The notes under the pieces: model-generated | Databases searched by the model: none | What the model saw: the letters and a program-made list of their open reading frames with translations, nothing else | What the model was told of the DNA's origin: nothing | Shown: piece after piece, positions 17,106 through 28,311 of the stretch | How positions within the stretch are numbered: the stretch's first letter is position 1 | How the letters are laid out: every line of letters begins with the position of its first letter | Translations under genes and position numbers: made by a program | NCBI RefSeq assembly: GCF_018361265.1 | Contig: NZ_JAFLNH010000001.1 | Coordinates: 682,001-746,000 of the forward strand | Origin: Mycobacterium sp. SM1 | GTDB taxonomy: Bacteria > Actinomycetota > Actinomycetes > Mycobacteriales > Mycobacteriaceae | DNA length: 64,000 nt | Reading direction: 5' to 3'

Positions 17106-19235
17106 TCAGCCCGACGGTGTCACCAGGTGCCAGTCGACCGGCAACCCGTGGGTCTTGACTTGCGTGCCCTCGGCCTCCAAGTGCACGGTCAGCCCGCCCA
17201 GCCGCAGATCGGTCAGGGCGATCCGGCCCCACGCGGCCGGCAGGCGCGCCGACACGGACAGGGTGCGCTGGGGCACATGCGGCTCAAGTCCCAAAAACGA
17301 GCGCACCAACAGCAGCGGCGCGGCGCTGGCCCACGCCTGCGGTGAGCACGAGGTGGGATAGGGCACCGGAAAGCGGAACTGGGACCGCGGGAATCCGCAG
17401 AACAGCTCGGGCAGACGGGCGCCGAATGCCTCGGCCGCGTCGAGCAGACCGGTCGCCAGATGCTCGGCCAGCGCCACCGCGCCGGCGACCTGCCGGTAGC
17501 GCAGCAACCCTGCGACGGCAATCGCGGTGTCGTGCGGCCACACCGAGCCGTTGTGATAGCTCATCGGGTTGTAGGCCCCCATCGTGGTGGCCAGCGTCCG
17601 CAGCCCGAATCCGGAGTCCATCTCGGCCCCGGACAACCGCTCGACGATGGTGGCGGCGTGCTCCTCGGACGCGATACCGGTCCACAAGCAGTGGGCGACA
17701 TTGCTGGTCAGCGCGTCCACCGGACGCTTATGCCCGTCCAGCGCTATCGCGTACCAGCCCTGTTTCGGCAACCAGAACGCGTCGAGAAACCGCGCCCGCA
17801 GCGCCTGGGCGCGCTCGCGCAGCCGCGCCGCGGTGGGGGCGTCGCCGAAGGCGTCGGCGAGCTCGGCCCGAGACAGCAGTGCGGCATACACGTAGCCCTG
17901 CACTTCACACAGCGCTATCGGCGGCTCGGCGGCGCGCCCGGAGGCGTCGTTGATGCCGTTGAAGCTGTCCTTCCAGCCCTGGTTGATCAGTCCTCGGTCG
18001 GTCGCTCGCTGGTATTCGACGAAGCCGTCGCCGTCGCGGTCGCCGTACTGCTCCATCCACGCCACCGCGGCGTCGGCCGCCGGCAGCAGCGCCCGCACCG
18101 TCGCTTGGCTGGCCCCCCACCGCCAGCACTCGCCGAGCAGCATCACGAACAACGGCGTAGCGTCGACCGAGCCGTAGTAGCGCCCGCCACCGCCCAGCAC
18201 GTCGTCGCTGGCCGGGCCGCGGCGAATCTCATGCATGATCCGGCCCGGCTGTTCCTCGGTGATGGGGTCGACCCGCCGTCCCTGCTCGGACGCCAGCTGC
18301 TGCAGGGTGCCAACCGCGAGTCCCACATTCAGCGGCAGCGCCATCCAAGCAGTCAGCAAGCTGTCGCGGCCGAAAAGCGTCATGAACCACGGTGCGCCGG
18401 CGGCCACGAAACGCCTCCCGTGACCACTCTCGTCGTGCATGAGCAGCGCCCCCAGGTCGCTTTCGGTCTGGCGCAGCACCTGCGCCAACACCGGGTGGTC
18501 GGTTTCGACATTGGTCGCGGTGTCGCGCCACGCTTCGATCTTGCGGGCCGGCGCGCTCGCCCCCACCTCCTCGCCGCGGCGGAAACGGGTACCGATCTTC
18601 TTTTTCGCCCACGTCGGCTGTGCGACTATCTCGGTTTGCCAGCGCTCGCCGGGAGGGACCACCACCCGCCAGCTCAACCACCCCGGCAGCACCAGCGGAT
18701 CCCCGGTCGCGGTCACCGTCAGACCGCGCAGCTGCTCTCCCCGCTCATCCAGCACCAGCTCCCCGTCGGCCACCGACATGTCCGCGCCGCCCAACGGAGC
18801 ACGTCCCTCCTTGACCGCGAACAGGTCGGCGAAGTCGGCATCGACGTGCAGTTCGAGGGAGACCACGGTGCTTTCTTTGTCGAGATTGTGCAGCGAGATG
18901 GTTTCTCGCAGCCCGTCGGCGATGAGCCGCTCCCGGACCACCAGCAGGGTGCTGTCGATCCGCCCGGGACGCGGTGCCCGGCGCAGGATGAACTGCGCGG
19001 CGAACGCCTCGGTGGACTCCACCGACAACGATTCGGCCACTTGGCCGTCGACGCGCAGCTCCCAGCGTGACAACACCCGGGCGTCCCGGAAGAACAGCCC
19101 ATGCGATCGGCCGACATGCATATCGCCGTACAGGTCCGACAGGCAGAATGTCGCGCCTTCCACCAGCGTCACCGTCTCGGTGCCCGACCCGATCCGGGTC
19201 GGTGCGCCACTGTTGAACGCCGCCGGGAATGTCAC
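17106..19235 (-). CDS. Amylo-alpha-1,6-glucosidase (glycogen debranching-type) protein
   Basis: The 709-aa protein has an N-terminal beta-rich GDE_N-type domain (about residues 15-210, with [22 protein letters not shown]). A C-terminal (alpha/alpha)6 glucosidase domain (about 260-650) follows, with [21 protein letters not shown] and [17 protein letters not shown]. This architecture acts on alpha-1,6-linked glucan or a related glucoside; the exact substrate cannot be read from sequence. The ATG overlaps the stop of the upstream glycosyltransferase (ATGA). The pair occupies the place where H37Rv has accD3. Confidence 0.87.
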   Translation of the reverse strand: MTFPAAFNSGAPTRIGSGTETVTLVEGATFCLSDLYGDMHVGRSHGLFFRDARVLSRWELRVDGQVAESLSVESTEAFAAQFILRRAPRPGRIDSTLLVVRERLIADGLRETISLHNLDKESTVVSLELHVDADFADLFAVKEGRAPLGGADMSVADGELVLDERGEQLRGLTVTATGDPLVLPGWLSWRVVVPPGERWQTEIVAQPTWAKKKIGTRFRRGEEVGASAPARKIEAWRDTATNVETDHPVLAQVLRQTESDLGALLMHDESGHGRRFVAAGAPWFMTLFGRDSLLTAWMALPLNVGLAVGTLQQLASEQGRRVDPITEEQPGRIMHEIRRGPASDDVLGGGGRYYGSVDATPLFVMLLGECWRWGASQATVRALLPAADAAVAWMEQYGDRDGDGFVEYQRATDRGLINQGWKDSFNGINDASGRAAEPPIALCEVQGYVYAALLSRAELADAFGDAPTAARLRERAQALRARFLDAFWLPKQGWYAIALDGHKRPVDALTSNVAHCLWTGIASEEHAATIVERLSGAEMDSGFGLRTLATTMGAYNPMSYHNGSVWPHDTAIAVAGLLRYRQVAGAVALAEHLATGLLDAAEAFGARLPELFCGFPRSQFRFPVPYPTSCSPQAWASAAPLLLVRSFLGLEPHVPQRTLSVSARLPAAWGRIALTDLRLGGLTVHLEAEGTQVKTHGLPVDWHLVTPSG

Positions 19236-20386
19236 GCGGTGGCTCGCCGGCTTTCCTCGTCGGAGAATCCCCCGCGCGCCGCGGCCGGGCGCGCGCTGGG
19301 CATGGTGCGGGAACCGGCCACCTGCTGGTAGATCCTTTCGTATCCGGAACCTAGCTGCGCCACACTAAAGTTGGCCGCGACGTGCCGTCGGCAGGCGGCC
19401 GCGTCCAGCTCACGGGACCGCTCGATCGCCGCGGGCAACTCGGCCGGCTCCTCGCAGATCAGCCCGGTCACCCCGTCGACGACCACTTCGGGAACCGCGC
19501 CACCGCGCAGTGCCACCACGGGTGTGCCGCAAGCCATCGCCTCGATCATCACTATCCCGAACGGCTCCTCCCATTGAACCGGGAACAGCAGGCATTGCGC
19601 GTCCGCCAATAGTCTGCGCTTGCTGACGGCATCCGCAACCCCGAACACATGATCGTTTTCGGTGAGTAGCGGGCGCACGCATTCCTCGAAGTACGCTTTC
19701 TCCGCCGGCTCGGTGCATTTGCCCGCCAGCACCAGCCGGATACCGGCCTCGTGCGCGGCCTGCACCGCCAGATGGGCCCCCTTGTAGGGCGCGAAACGGC
19801 CCAAAAACAGGGCGTAGTCACCCTTTTGGGCCTGAAACGGCCACTCCTCTACCCGCAGCGCATTGTGCACGCGGCCAATCCAGTTCAGGTCCGGGGCCAA
19901 TTCCTGCTGGCGATCGCTGATGGCGACCAGCCCGACGTCGTCGGCGAGCTCACGGTAGTACGGGTACAGGTCCTCGTCGATCGGGCCATGCACCGTCACC
20001 ACCGTCGGCAACCCGAGACGGTGATACGACGGCGCGTTCAGCGCGCCGGCGAAGGTGTGGTCGTGGATGACGTCGATCCCGTCGGTGGCGGCGATCCGGG
20101 CGATGGCGCGGCGGACTTTTAGCGCGTGCATCACCTCGGGATAGGGCTCGCCCAGCCGATCCGGAACGGTCCGATCCCACAACGCGACAAAGCGCGCCGC
20201 GGTGCCGGATGTGCCCGCGCCGAGCACGGTGACGTCATGACCGCGCGCGACGAGCGCGTCGGCAAGATCGGCCACCACCGCTTCGACGCCGCCATACCCG
20301 TTCGGGGGAACATCGAAATAGGGGGGCACGACGAGCACGATCCGCAGCGGGTCGCACACCACGGAGATGAAATCGCCGGCGCGCAT
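19232..20386 (-). CDS. GT4-family glycosyltransferase
   Basis: The 384-aa retaining GT-B glycosyltransferase shows an N-terminal donor-loop motif PPNGYGGVEAVVADLADAL, FLGRFAPYKGAHLAVQAA at the start of the nucleotide-binding half and the E-x7-E motif in EEPFGIVMIEAMACGTPVVAL. The start MRAGDFISV at 20386 is preferred because an ATG 16 codons upstream lies inside the CIRCE operator. It is co-transcribed with the debranching enzyme, suggesting a role in building or remodelling an alpha-glucan or glucosylated metabolite. The sugar donor and acceptor are unknown. Confidence 0.87.
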   Translation of the reverse strand: MRAGDFISVVCDPLRIVLVVPPYFDVPPNGYGGVEAVVADLADALVARGHDVTVLGAGTSGTAARFVALWDRTVPDRLGEPYPEVMHALKVRRAIARIAATDGIDVIHDHTFAGALNAPSYHRLGLPTVVTVHGPIDEDLYPYYRELADDVGLVAISDRQQELAPDLNWIGRVHNALRVEEWPFQAQKGDYALFLGRFAPYKGAHLAVQAAHEAGIRLVLAGKCTEPAEKAYFEECVRPLLTENDHVFGVADAVSKRRLLADAQCLLFPVQWEEPFGIVMIEAMACGTPVVALRGGAVPEVVVDGVTGLICEEPAELPAAIERSRELDAAACRRHVAANFSVAQLGSGYERIYQQVAGSRTMPSARPAAARGGFSDEESRRATA

Positions 20387-20427
20387 CGCCAATTCATCCT
20401 TTCTCTCGAGTCTCTCGAGCACACGAG

Positions 20428-20454
20428 TTAGCACTCTCCGCTAACGAGTGCTAA
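20428..20454. promoter_or_regulatory. CIRCE element (HrcA operator)
   Basis: The inverted repeat TTAGCACTC-N9-GAGTGCTAA is a perfect match to the CIRCE consensus. It starts 42 bp upstream of the glycosyltransferase start. On the minus strand a CATAAT box, a plausible -10 element, lies directly before and partly against the repeat, so bound HrcA would block the promoter. CIRCE normally controls groES/groEL and dnaK operons, so its presence here is unexpected. prrA lies 131 bp away on the other side, divergently oriented. Confidence 0.9.
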
Positions 20455-20584
20455 TTATGGGTCATTCGGGGGAGCTTGCGCCAGCTGGGGACGGCAACGG
20501 GCGGGCGACGCCCAGCCGGGCGCCAGACGACCCGGCGGGTGATCTTCCCACCGCTATGTGCGCCAATCAGGCAAGATAGGCTGC

Positions 20585-21286
20585 ATGGACAGTGGTGGGA
20601 CTTCGCCTCGCGTGTTGGTTGTCGACGATGACTCCGATGTGCTGGCATCGCTGGAACGCGGACTGCGGCTGTCCGGATTCGAGGTGTCGACGGCCGCCGA
20701 CGGCGCCGAGGCGCTGCGCAGTGCGACCGAGACCCGCCCGGACGCGATCGTGCTCGACATCAACATGCCGGTGCTGGATGGCGTCAGCGTCGTCACCGCG
20801 TTGCGCGCGATGGACAATGACGTCCCGGTGTGCGTGCTCAGTGCCCGCAGCTCGGTCGACGACCGGGTGATGGGCCTGGAGGCTGGGGCCGACGATTACC
20901 TGGTCAAACCGTTTGTGCTGGCCGAGCTGGTGGCGCGGGTGCGGGCCCTGCTGCGCCGGCGCGGGTCGACGGCAACGTCCTCCTCGGAGACCATCACGGT
21001 GGGCCCGCTGGAGGTGGACATTCCCGGTCGGCGGGCCCGCGTCAACGGGGTCGACGTCGAGCTGACAAAGCGCGAGTTCGACCTGCTCGCGGTGCTGGCC
21101 GAGCACAAGGCGGCGGTGCTCTCGCGAGCACAGCTGCTGGAGCTGGTGTGGGGTTATGATTTCGCGGCCGACACCAATGTCGTGGATGTGTTCATTGGGT
21201 ATCTGCGCCGCAAGCTCGAGGCCGGAGGCGCGCCGCGGCTGCTGCACACCGTTCGTGGAGTGGGGTTCGTCCTGCGCCTGCAGTGA
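20585..21286 (+). CDS. prrA: Two-component response regulator PrrA
   Basis: The 233-aa OmpR/PhoB-class regulator has a receiver domain at residues 8-122, with acidic pocket VVDDD and phospho-acceptor Asp58 in IVLDINMP. A winged-helix DNA-binding domain (about 137-231, [18 protein letters not shown] to [11 protein letters not shown]) follows. It is nearly identical to M. tuberculosis PrrA, an essential regulator linked to respiration, including the nuo operon, and to nitrogen and intracellular adaptation. The start MDSGGTS is used; an upstream ATG at 20558 is in frame. prrB follows 24 nt later. Confidence 0.95.
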   Translation: MDSGGTSPRVLVVDDDSDVLASLERGLRLSGFEVSTAADGAEALRSATETRPDAIVLDINMPVLDGVSVVTALRAMDNDVPVCVLSARSSVDDRVMGLEAGADDYLVKPFVLAELVARVRALLRRRGSTATSSSETITVGPLEVDIPGRRARVNGVDVELTKREFDLLAVLAEHKAAVLSRAQLLELVWGYDFAADTNVVDVFIGYLRRKLEAGGAPRLLHTVRGVGFVLRLQ

Positions 21287-21310
21287 TGGGAAACAGATGA
21301 GCGCCGAGCC

Positions 21311-22645
21311 ATGAGCCTGCTATCGCGGATCTTCGCCCGCACGCCGTCGCTGCGCACCCGGGTGGGGCTGGCGGTGGCCGTGGGCACGGCGATCGCGGTG
21401 CTCATCGTCGGCATCAACGTTTGGTTCGGCATCACCAAGGACCGGCTGTATTGGCTGGACCGGCGCCTGGACGAGGCGGCGGGTTTCGCGATCCCGTTCA
21501 TCAGCCTCGGCGAGGTGCCCAAATCCTCCAGCGACCGGGGCGCCGTCATCACCGTGCGCAAGGGCGATCAGGTCACATCCAATTCAAAGGTCACGCTGCC
21601 GCGGCTGCCTCCCGGTTATGCCGACACCTATGTCGACGGCAAGCGCTACCGGGTGCGCACCGTCGACATTCCCGGGCCGGGACCGATGTCGGTGGAAGTC
21701 GGCGCCACCTACGACGAGACCATCAAGGAAACCAACGACCAGCATCGCCGGGTAATCCTGATCTGCGCGCTCGCGATCGGCGCGGCCGCGGTGTTTGGCT
21801 GGTTGCTGGCCGCCTTCGCGGTACGCCCGCTCAAACGGCTCGCGCAGCAAACCCGATCGATCGAAGTCGGCGGCGAAGCGCCCGAGATCGAGGTGCGCGG
21901 CGCCACCGAGGCCGTCGAGATCGGCGAGGCGATGCGGGGCATGCTGCAGCGCATCTGGAAAGAGCAAAACCGCACCAAGGAAGCGCTGGCCTCGGCGCGC
22001 GACTTCGCCTCGGTGTCCGCGCACGAGCTGCGCACCCCGCTCACCGCCATGCGCACCAATCTGGAGGTGCTGGCCACCCTGGAGCTGCCCGATGAGCAGC
22101 GAAAAGAGGTGCTGCACGACGTGATTCGCACCCAGTCGCGGATCGAGGCCACGCTCAGCGCGCTCGAGCGGCTCGCGCAGGGTGAGCTGTCGACATCCGA
22201 GGATCATGTGCCGGTCGACATCACCGAGCTTTTGGACCGCGCCGCTCACGACGCAATGCGGGTCTACCCCGAACTCAACGTCTCACTGGCGCCGTCGCCG
22301 ACCTGCATCATCGTGGGATTGCCCGCGGGATTGCGGCTCGCCGTCGACAACGCCATCGCCAACGCCGCGAAACACGGCGGCGCCACCCACGTGCAGCTGT
22401 CGGCGGTCAGTTCCCGCGCCGGGGTGGAAATCGCCATCGACGACAACGGCATCGGGGTGCCCGAGGAGGAACGCGAGATGGTGTTCAAGCGGTTCTCCCG
22501 CGGCTCCACGGCCTCGCACTCCGGCTCGGGCCTGGGGTTGGCGTTGGTGGCCCAGCAAGCCCAATTGCATGGCGGGACGGCGTCGTTGGAGGACAGCCCC
22601 CTCGGCGGGGTGCGGCTGGTGCTGCGACTTCCCGGCCCGAGCTGA
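21311..22645 (+). CDS. prrB: Two-component sensor histidine kinase PrrB
   Basis: The 444-aa membrane kinase has a first transmembrane helix at about residues 19-40, an extracytoplasmic sensor region of about 110 aa, a second helix at about 150-172 and a HAMP segment. The dimerisation domain carries the phospho-acceptor His in VSAHELRTPLTAMRTN, and the ATPase domain shows IDDNGIGVPEEE and GSGLGLALVAQQAQLHGG. It pairs with prrA in one operon. The downstream 248 bp separate it from the PKS genes. Confidence 0.95.
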   Translation: MSLLSRIFARTPSLRTRVGLAVAVGTAIAVLIVGINVWFGITKDRLYWLDRRLDEAAGFAIPFISLGEVPKSSSDRGAVITVRKGDQVTSNSKVTLPRLPPGYADTYVDGKRYRVRTVDIPGPGPMSVEVGATYDETIKETNDQHRRVILICALAIGAAAVFGWLLAAFAVRPLKRLAQQTRSIEVGGEAPEIEVRGATEAVEIGEAMRGMLQRIWKEQNRTKEALASARDFASVSAHELRTPLTAMRTNLEVLATLELPDEQRKEVLHDVIRTQSRIEATLSALERLAQGELSTSEDHVPVDITELLDRAAHDAMRVYPELNVSLAPSPTCIIVGLPAGLRLAVDNAIANAAKHGGATHVQLSAVSSRAGVEIAIDDNGIGVPEEEREMVFKRFSRGSTASHSGSGLGLALVAQQAQLHGGTASLEDSPLGGVRLVLRLPGPS

Positions 22646-22893
22646 GAACCGGTAACCGGCCCGGTCCGGTCTTGCGGTGCACCGGCACGGCCCGGTGCTG
22701 GGCCGCCCGGCAGATGTCCCAGCAGCGGCCGGATCCAGGGCAGGTTGGCAGGCCGTCTAGACTCTTGAGCGCAAGCGAGCGGAACAACGGTCGGGCGATC
22801 TACCTACGCACCGCGCGAAGGGGCTCTTGAACGGGCCCGCGAAGGACTTTTGAAGCACTTTTGAAGGGCTCCTGCCCGCTGCGGGGACTACAT
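22646..22893 (+). other. Intergenic region upstream of the PKS operon
   Basis: This gap holds no gene. Near its 3' end (22846-22867) an 11-bp motif ACTTTTGAAG occurs twice in tandem, with two weaker related copies just upstream (CTCTTGAA around 22825). A GGGGA ribosome site lies 7 nt before the PKS ATG at 22894. It presumably contains the PKS promoter; no confident -10/-35 pair is visible. Confidence 0.4.
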
Positions 22894-25800
22894 ATGCCAG
22901 AGACCACCAAGCACCTTGATTACCTCAAGCGCCTCACCATCGATCTACGCCGGACACGGCGACGCCTCGCCGAGTTAGAAGCAAAATCTTCACAACCGGT
23001 CGCCATTATCGGGATGGCGTGCCGGTTCCCGGGTGGGGTGAATTCCCCGGACGACTTGTGGGAGATGCTGGTCGAGGGCCGTGACGTGGTGTCGGATTTC
23101 CCGCGGGATCGGGGCTGGGACGTCGAGGGATTGTTTGATCCGGATCCCGATGCGCGCGGCACGTCCTACACCCGCCACGGGGGGTTTGTCGATGACGTCG
23201 CGGGTTTTGACGCCGCCTTTTTCGGGGTGTCGCCGGCCGAGGCGCTCGCGATGGATCCGCAACAACGGCTGGTTTTGGAGTTGTCGTGGGAGGCGTTGGA
23301 GCGGGCCGGGATTGACCCCACATCGCTGCGGGGCAGCGCCACCGGGGTGTTCCTGGGGATCATGGGCTCCTATTACGGCCTGGCGGGCCAAGATTCGGCG
23401 AGCCTAGAGGGGTTTCGCCTGACCGGCACGACCTCCAGCGTGGCCTCGGGCCGGGTGGCCTATGTGCTGGGGTTGGAGGGCCCGGCGGTGTCGGTGGATA
23501 CCGCCTGCTCGTCCTCGCTGGTGGCGCTGCATATGGCGGTGGCCTCGCTGCGCTCCGGTGAATGCGACCTCGCCCTGGCGGGAGGGGCGACGGTGATCGC
23601 GACCCCGGCGATTTTCGTCGAGCTGAGCCGGCAGCGGGGGTTGGCGCCGGACGGGCGGTGCAAGGCGTTCGCCGCCGCGGCCGACGGGGCGGGGTTTTCC
23701 GAGGGTGGGGGGATGCTGGTGGTGGAGCGGTTGTCGGATGCGCGGCGGCTGGGGCATCCGGTGTTGGCGGTGGTGGCTGGGTCGGCGGTCAATCAGGATG
23801 GGGCCTCTAATGGGTTGACCGCCCCTAATGGGCCGTCGCAGCAGCGGGTGGTGCGCGCGGCGTTGGCCGGTGCGGGGTTGTCGGGGGCCGACGTGGCCGT
23901 GGTGGAGGGGCATGGCACCGGCACCACGTTGGGGGATCCGATTGAGGCGCAAGCGTTGTTGGCGACCTATGGGCGGGATCGGGGGGAGTCCGCGGAGCCG
24001 TTGTGGCTGGGGTCGATCAAGTCGAATATGGGTCATACCCAGGCGGCCGCGGGGGTGGCGGGGGTGATGAAGATGGTGTTGGCGTTGCACCATGGGTGGC
24101 TGCCGGCGACGTTGCATGTGGATGCGCCTAGCCCGCATGTGGATTGGTCGGCGGGGCGGGTGGAGTTGTTGACCGAGGGCCGGGCGTGGCCGGCGGGGGG
24201 GCGGGTGCGCCGGGCGGGGGTGTCCTCGTTTGGGATTAGCGGCACCAATGCGCATGTGATCCTCCAGGAGGCCCCGCCGGCGCCGGCGCGCCCGCCGGCG
24301 CCGTGGCGCCCGCCGGTGCTGGCGTGGGTGGTGTCGGCGAAGACCCAGGGGGCGCTTTGCGCCCAGGCGGCGCGGGTGGGGGGGTTTGTGGCCGCGCACC
24401 CGGAGCTGGATCCGCTGGATGTGGGCTGGTCGCTGGCGGGGCGCTCGGTGTTTGAGCGGCGCGCGGTGGTGCTCGGCGCCGATCGGGAGGCGCTGCTGGG
24501 CGGGTTGGCGGGGCTGGCCGGCGGGGATCTGGGCCCGGGGGTGATCAGCGGCGCCGCGGGGCCCGCGGGCAAGACGGTGTTTGTGTTTCCCGGCCAGGGC
24601 TGCCAATGGCTGGGCATGGGGGTGGAGTTGCTGGAGTGCGCCCCGGTTTTCGCGGAGCGGCTGGAGGAATGCGCGCGGGCTTTCGGGGAGTTCGTCGATT
24701 GGTCGCTGCTTGAGGTGCTGCGGGGGGCGCCGGGGGCGCCGGGGCTGGATCGGGTGGATGTGGTGCAGCCGGCGCTGTTTGCGGTGATGGTGGCGCTGGC
24801 GGGGTTGTGGGAGTCGATCGGGGTGCGCCCGGATGCGGTGATCGGGCATTCCCAGGGGGAGATCGCCGCCGCGTATGTGGCCGGTGGGTTGTCGCTGCGG
24901 GATGCGGCGCGGGTGGTCACGGCGCGCAGCCAGTTGTTGCGGGAGTTATCCGGGCCGGGGGGCATGGCCGCGTTGGCGTGCGGCGTCGAGCGGGCCCGTG
25001 AGCTGCTGGCCCCGCTGGGGGGGCGGGTGGGTATCGCCGCGGTCAATGGGCCCTCGGCGGTGGTGGTCTCCGGGCAGGCCGAGGCGCTAGAGGAGCTGCT
25101 GGGGGGCTGCGCGGCCCGCCAGGTGCGGGCCCGGCGCATCGAGGTGGACTACGCGGCGCATTCCGCGGCGGTGGAGGCCATCGCCGGGCGGCTTGGGGAG
25201 CTGTTGGCGGGCATTGAGGCGCGCTCGTCGCGGACGGTGTTTTTTTCCACCGTCACCGGCGCGGCGTTAGACACCGCCGGGTTAGACGCCGCCTACTGGT
25301 ATCGCAACCTGCGTCAAAGCGTGCAGTTTGAGGCCGCGGTGCGCAGCGCGTGCGCGCAGGGCTATCGCAGGTTTATCGAATCCAGCCCGCATCCGGGCTT
25401 GATCAGCGGGATCGAAGAGACCGCCGCTGACTGCCTGGGCGGCGCCGGCGCGGTGGTGGTGCTGCCCACCTTGGGCCGCCACGACGGGGGGTGGGGGCGG
25501 TTTTTGGCCTCGGCGGCGCAGGGGTTTGTGGCGGGGGTGGGGGTGAATTGGCGGGCGGTGCTGCCCGGTGGGGGGTTGGTGGGGCTGCCGACGTATGCGT
25601 TTGAGCGGCGGCGGTTTTGGTTGTCTGCTGAGCGCGGCGGGGGTGATGCGGCGGGGTTGGGGCTAAAGGCGGGCGGGCATGCGCTGTTGGGCGCGGTGGT
25701 CGAGGTGCCCGAGGGGGGTGCGGTGGTGTTGACGGGCCGGGTGGGGCCGGGTGGGCAGCCCTGGCTGGGGGATCACCGTGTTTTTGGTGTGGGGGTGTTT

Positions 25801-28296
25801 CCGGGGGCGGGGTTTGTGGAGTTGGCGGTGCGCGCCGGGGATGAGGTGGGCTGCCCGGTGGTGGAGGAGTTGACGGTGCGCGCCCCGTTGCGGGTGCCGG
25901 AGTCGGGCGCGGTGGGGCTGCAGGTGCTGGTGGGGGCCCCCGGGGAGGGTGGTCAGCGGCGGGTGGCGGTGTTTTCCCGGGAGCGCCCCGAGGCGGGGTG
26001 GGTGTGTCATGCCGAGGGGCTGCTAAGCCCCCGGGGGCGGCGCCCGGGGGAGCTGGTGTCGGCCTGGCCGCCCCCGGGGGCGGTCGCGGTGGATCTCGCC
26101 GAGGGCTATGCGCGGTTGGCGGGGCGTGGCTATGGGTATGGGGCGGCGTTTCGGGGGCTGCGCGCGCTGTGGCGCCGCGGGGAGGAGCTGTTCGCCGAGG
26201 TGCGGTTGCCGGAGGCGGCCGGGGGGGCCGAGGGGTTTGGGATCCATCCGGCGCTGCTGGATGCCGCGCTGCATGCGCTGCTGCTGGCCGGTGGCGACGC
26301 GCCGGTCGTGGTGCCGTTTTCCTGGCAGGGGGTGTGCCTGCACGCCGCGGGCGCCACCGCGGTGCGCGCGCGGCTGGCCCCGGTGGGTCCCTGGGCGGTC
26401 AGCGTGGAGCTCGCCGACGAGCTGGGGTTGCCGGTGCTGTCGGTGGGGGCGCTGCGGGCCCGCCCCATCACCGAAGAGCAGCTGCGGGCGGCGGTGTCGG
26501 CCGCGGGCCCGGATCGGCTTTTTGAGCTGCGCTGGTCACCGGCCCCGCCGGCCGGCAGCGCGGGCGCGGTGGCGTTCGAGGTGGTTGACTGCCCGCCCGC
26601 CGAGGGGCTGGGCGGGGTCTATGAGCGCACCCATCAGGTGCTCGCGGCGCTGCAGTGCTGGCTGGCCGACCACCACGAGGGGGTGCTGGTGGTGCTCACC
26701 CACGGGGCGGTGGCCTTACCCGGTGAGGATGTCACCGATTTGGCGGGGGCCGCGGTGTGGGGGCTGGTGCGCTCGGCGCAAACCGAGCATCCCGGCCGCA
26801 TCGTGCTCGCCGACCTCGACACGCCCGGCCCGGCGGGGGCGCGGGCCGCCCTGGCCGCAACCGGTGAGCCCCAGCTGCTGATCCGCGGCGGCACCATTTA
26901 CGCCGCTCGGCTCGTCCCCGCAATCACCCACACCGTCCCGGCGTCTTCGGAGTCCACGCCGGAAGACGCCACTACCGCTGGGGTGGCGGTGTGCGATCCG
27001 GCGGGCACGGTGTTGGTGACGGGTGGCACGGGGTTGGTGGGTGGGGTGCTGGCCCGGCATGTGGTCACCCGTTATGGGGTGCGCGATGTGGTGTTGGCCA
27101 GCCGCGCTGGGCAGCGCGCCGCGGGGGCGGCCGAGGTGGTGGCCCAGCTGGCCAAGGCGGGGGCGCGGGTCCGGGTGGTGTCTTGCGATGTGGCCGATCG
27201 GGACGCGCTGGCGCGGTTGGTGGCCGGGTTGCCGAAGTTGACGGGGGTGATCCATGCCGCCGGGGTGCTCGATGACGCGCTGGTCACCTCGCTGACAGCC
27301 GAGCAGTTAGACGTGGTGTTGCGCGCCAAAGTGGATGGGGCCTGGCATCTGCATGAGCTGACCCGGGATCGGGATCTGGGGATGTTTGTGCTGTGCTCGT
27401 CGGTGGCCGGCACCATCGGCTCCCCCGGGCAGGCCAATTACGCTGCGGCCAACACGTTTTTGGATGCGTTGGCCACCCACCGGCGCGCAAGCGGGCTGGT
27501 GGGCCTGTCGCTGGCGTGGGGGCTTTGGGAGCGGCCCAGCGCGCTGACCGGGCGGCTGCGGGAGCGCGATCTGGCCCGCATGCAGCGCGGCGGGCTGCTC
27601 CCCATGAGCGCCGAGCAGGCCGTGGAGTTGTGCGACGCCGCGCTCGCCCTGGGCCACCCCACCGTGGTGGCCGCCCGCCTAGACGCCACCGCCCTGACCG
27701 ACCCCACCCACAGCGCCCTGCTGCCGCCCTTGTTCAACGAGCTGATCCGCCGGCCCCGCCGCGCGGTGCTCGCCCCTGACGCCGCGGCGGCGAGATCCAC
27801 CCTGGTCCAGCGTCTGCGCGGGCTTTCCACCGACCAGCAACACCAACTGCTGCTGGATCTGGTGCGCTCGCACATCGCCGCGGTGCTCGGCCGCCCCGAC
27901 CCCACCGACATCGACGCCACCCGGGCCTTCCAAGACCTCGGCTTTGACTCGCTAAGCGCCATCGAACTTCGCAACCGCCTCAAAACCGCCACCGGGCTCC
28001 CCTTGTCCCCCACCCTCATCTTCGACTACCCCACACCCGCCAGCCTCGCCGAGCACATCGGGCGGCAACTCGTCGGCGGCGAGGACTCCGGGGCCGCCGA
28101 CGACGCCCGCGACGCCGAAATCCAGCGGCTGGTTGCATCCATTCCGGTGCAGCGACTTCGCGAGGAAGGTGTCCTCGACATCTTGCTTCGCATGGCTGGT
28201 CGCGGACCCGAGACGGCTCACAGCAGCGACAAAGCCGCCATCTCGGACATGAGCCTCGACGAACTAGTGAACATTGCCCTGGGCACCGAGGACTGA
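22894..28296 (+). CDS. Modular type I polyketide synthase (KS-AT-DH-KR-ACP)
   Basis: The 1,800-aa single extension module has an N-terminal coiled-coil docking segment (1-34, [19 protein letters not shown]). KS (about 35-460) has active Cys205 in DTACSSS plus EGHGTGT and SNMGHT. AT (about 570-860) has Ser653 in GHSQGE, RVDVVQ and a YAAH motif ending at His756, pointing to methylmalonyl-CoA. DH (about 925-1190) has His961 in H-x3-G-x4-P and Asp1123. The KR starts near 1370 ([24 protein letters not shown]), so it is probably B-type. The ACP has Ser1686 in GFDSL. There is no ER. The C-terminal docking segment ends [16 protein letters not shown]. The product step is probably an alpha-methyl enoyl unit. 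Codon use is unusually rich in GGG and TTG. Confidence 0.93.
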   Translation: MPETTKHLDYLKRLTIDLRRTRRRLAELEAKSSQPVAIIGMACRFPGGVNSPDDLWEMLVEGRDVVSDFPRDRGWDVEGLFDPDPDARGTSYTRHGGFVDDVAGFDAAFFGVSPAEALAMDPQQRLVLELSWEALERAGIDPTSLRGSATGVFLGIMGSYYGLAGQDSASLEGFRLTGTTSSVASGRVAYVLGLEGPAVSVDTACSSSLVALHMAVASLRSGECDLALAGGATVIATPAIFVELSRQRGLAPDGRCKAFAAAADGAGFSEGGGMLVVERLSDARRLGHPVLAVVAGSAVNQDGASNGLTAPNGPSQQRVVRAALAGAGLSGADVAVVEGHGTGTTLGDPIEAQALLATYGRDRGESAEPLWLGSIKSNMGHTQAAAGVAGVMKMVLALHHGWLPATLHVDAPSPHVDWSAGRVELLTEGRAWPAGGRVRRAGVSSFGISGTNAHVILQEAPPAPARPPAPWRPPVLAWVVSAKTQGALCAQAARVGGFVAAHPELDPLDVGWSLAGRSVFERRAVVLGADREALLGGLAGLAGGDLGPGVISGAAGPAGKTVFVFPGQGCQWLGMGVELLECAPVFAERLEECARAFGEFVDWSLLEVLRGAPGAPGLDRVDVVQPALFAVMVALAGLWESIGVRPDAVIGHSQGEIAAAYVAGGLSLRDAARVVTARSQLLRELSGPGGMAALACGVERARELLAPLGGRVGIAAVNGPSAVVVSGQAEALEELLGGCAARQVRARRIEVDYAAHSAAVEAIAGRLGELLAGIEARSSRTVFFSTVTGAALDTAGLDAAYWYRNLRQSVQFEAAVRSACAQGYRRFIESSPHPGLISGIEETAADCLGGAGAVVVLPTLGRHDGGWGRFLASAAQGFVAGVGVNWRAVLPGGGLVGLPTYAFERRRFWLSAERGGGDAAGLGLKAGGHALLGAVVEVPEGGAVVLTGRVGPGGQPWLGDHRVFGVGVFPGAGFVELAVRAGDEVGCPVVEELTVRAPLRVPESGAVGLQVLVGAPGEGGQRRVAVFSRERPEAGWVCHAEGLLSPRGRRPGELVSAWPPPGAVAVDLAEGYARLAGRGYGYGAAFRGLRALWRRGEELFAEVRLPEAAGGAEGFGIHPALLDAALHALLLAGGDAPVVVPFSWQGVCLHAAGATAVRARLAPVGPWAVSVELADELGLPVLSVGALRARPITEEQLRAAVSAAGPDRLFELRWSPAPPAGSAGAVAFEVVDCPPAEGLGGVYERTHQVLAALQCWLADHHEGVLVVLTHGAVALPGEDVTDLAGAAVWGLVRSAQTEHPGRIVLADLDTPGPAGARAALAATGEPQLLIRGGTIYAARLVPAITHTVPASSESTPEDATTAGVAVCDPAGTVLVTGGTGLVGGVLARHVVTRYGVRDVVLASRAGQRAAGAAEVVAQLAKAGARVRVVSCDVADRDALARLVAGLPKLTGVIHAAGVLDDALVTSLTAEQLDVVLRAKVDGAWHLHELTRDRDLGMFVLCSSVAGTIGSPGQANYAAANTFLDALATHRRASGLVGLSLAWGLWERPSALTGRLRERDLARMQRGGLLPMSAEQAVELCDAALALGHPTVVAARLDATALTDPTHSALLPPLFNELIRRPRRAVLAPDAAAARSTLVQRLRGLSTDQQHQLLLDLVRSHIAAVLGRPDPTDIDATRAFQDLGFDSLSAIELRNRLKTATGLPLSPTLIFDYPTPASLAEHIGRQLVGGEDSGAADDARDAEIQRLVASIPVQRLREEGVLDILLRMAGRGPETAHSSDKAAISDMSLDELVNIALGTED
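27001..28056 (+). repeat. KR-ACP direct repeat, copy 1
   Basis: These 1,056 bp encode the KR and ACP of the first PKS and recur at 33445-34500 (constant offset 6,444 bp). By eye the only difference is one synonymous base (C at 27054, G at 33498). Identity stops sharply at both ends. The composition matches the rest of the first PKS gene, so this is probably the donor copy. Confidence 0.92.
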
Positions 28297-28311
28297 GGAA
28301 CCGCCGCAGCG

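Noticed and set aside
17460..19070. Long open frame on the plus strand opposite the debranching enzyme (536 codons)
   Set aside because: His/Arg/Gln-rich, no domain and no ribosome site; it is the antisense shadow of a well-supported gene in high-GC DNA.
23404..24849. Long minus-strand frame inside the first PKS (481 codons)
   Set aside because: Low-complexity His/Pro/Arg-rich sequence opposite conserved KS and AT domains; a shadow frame.
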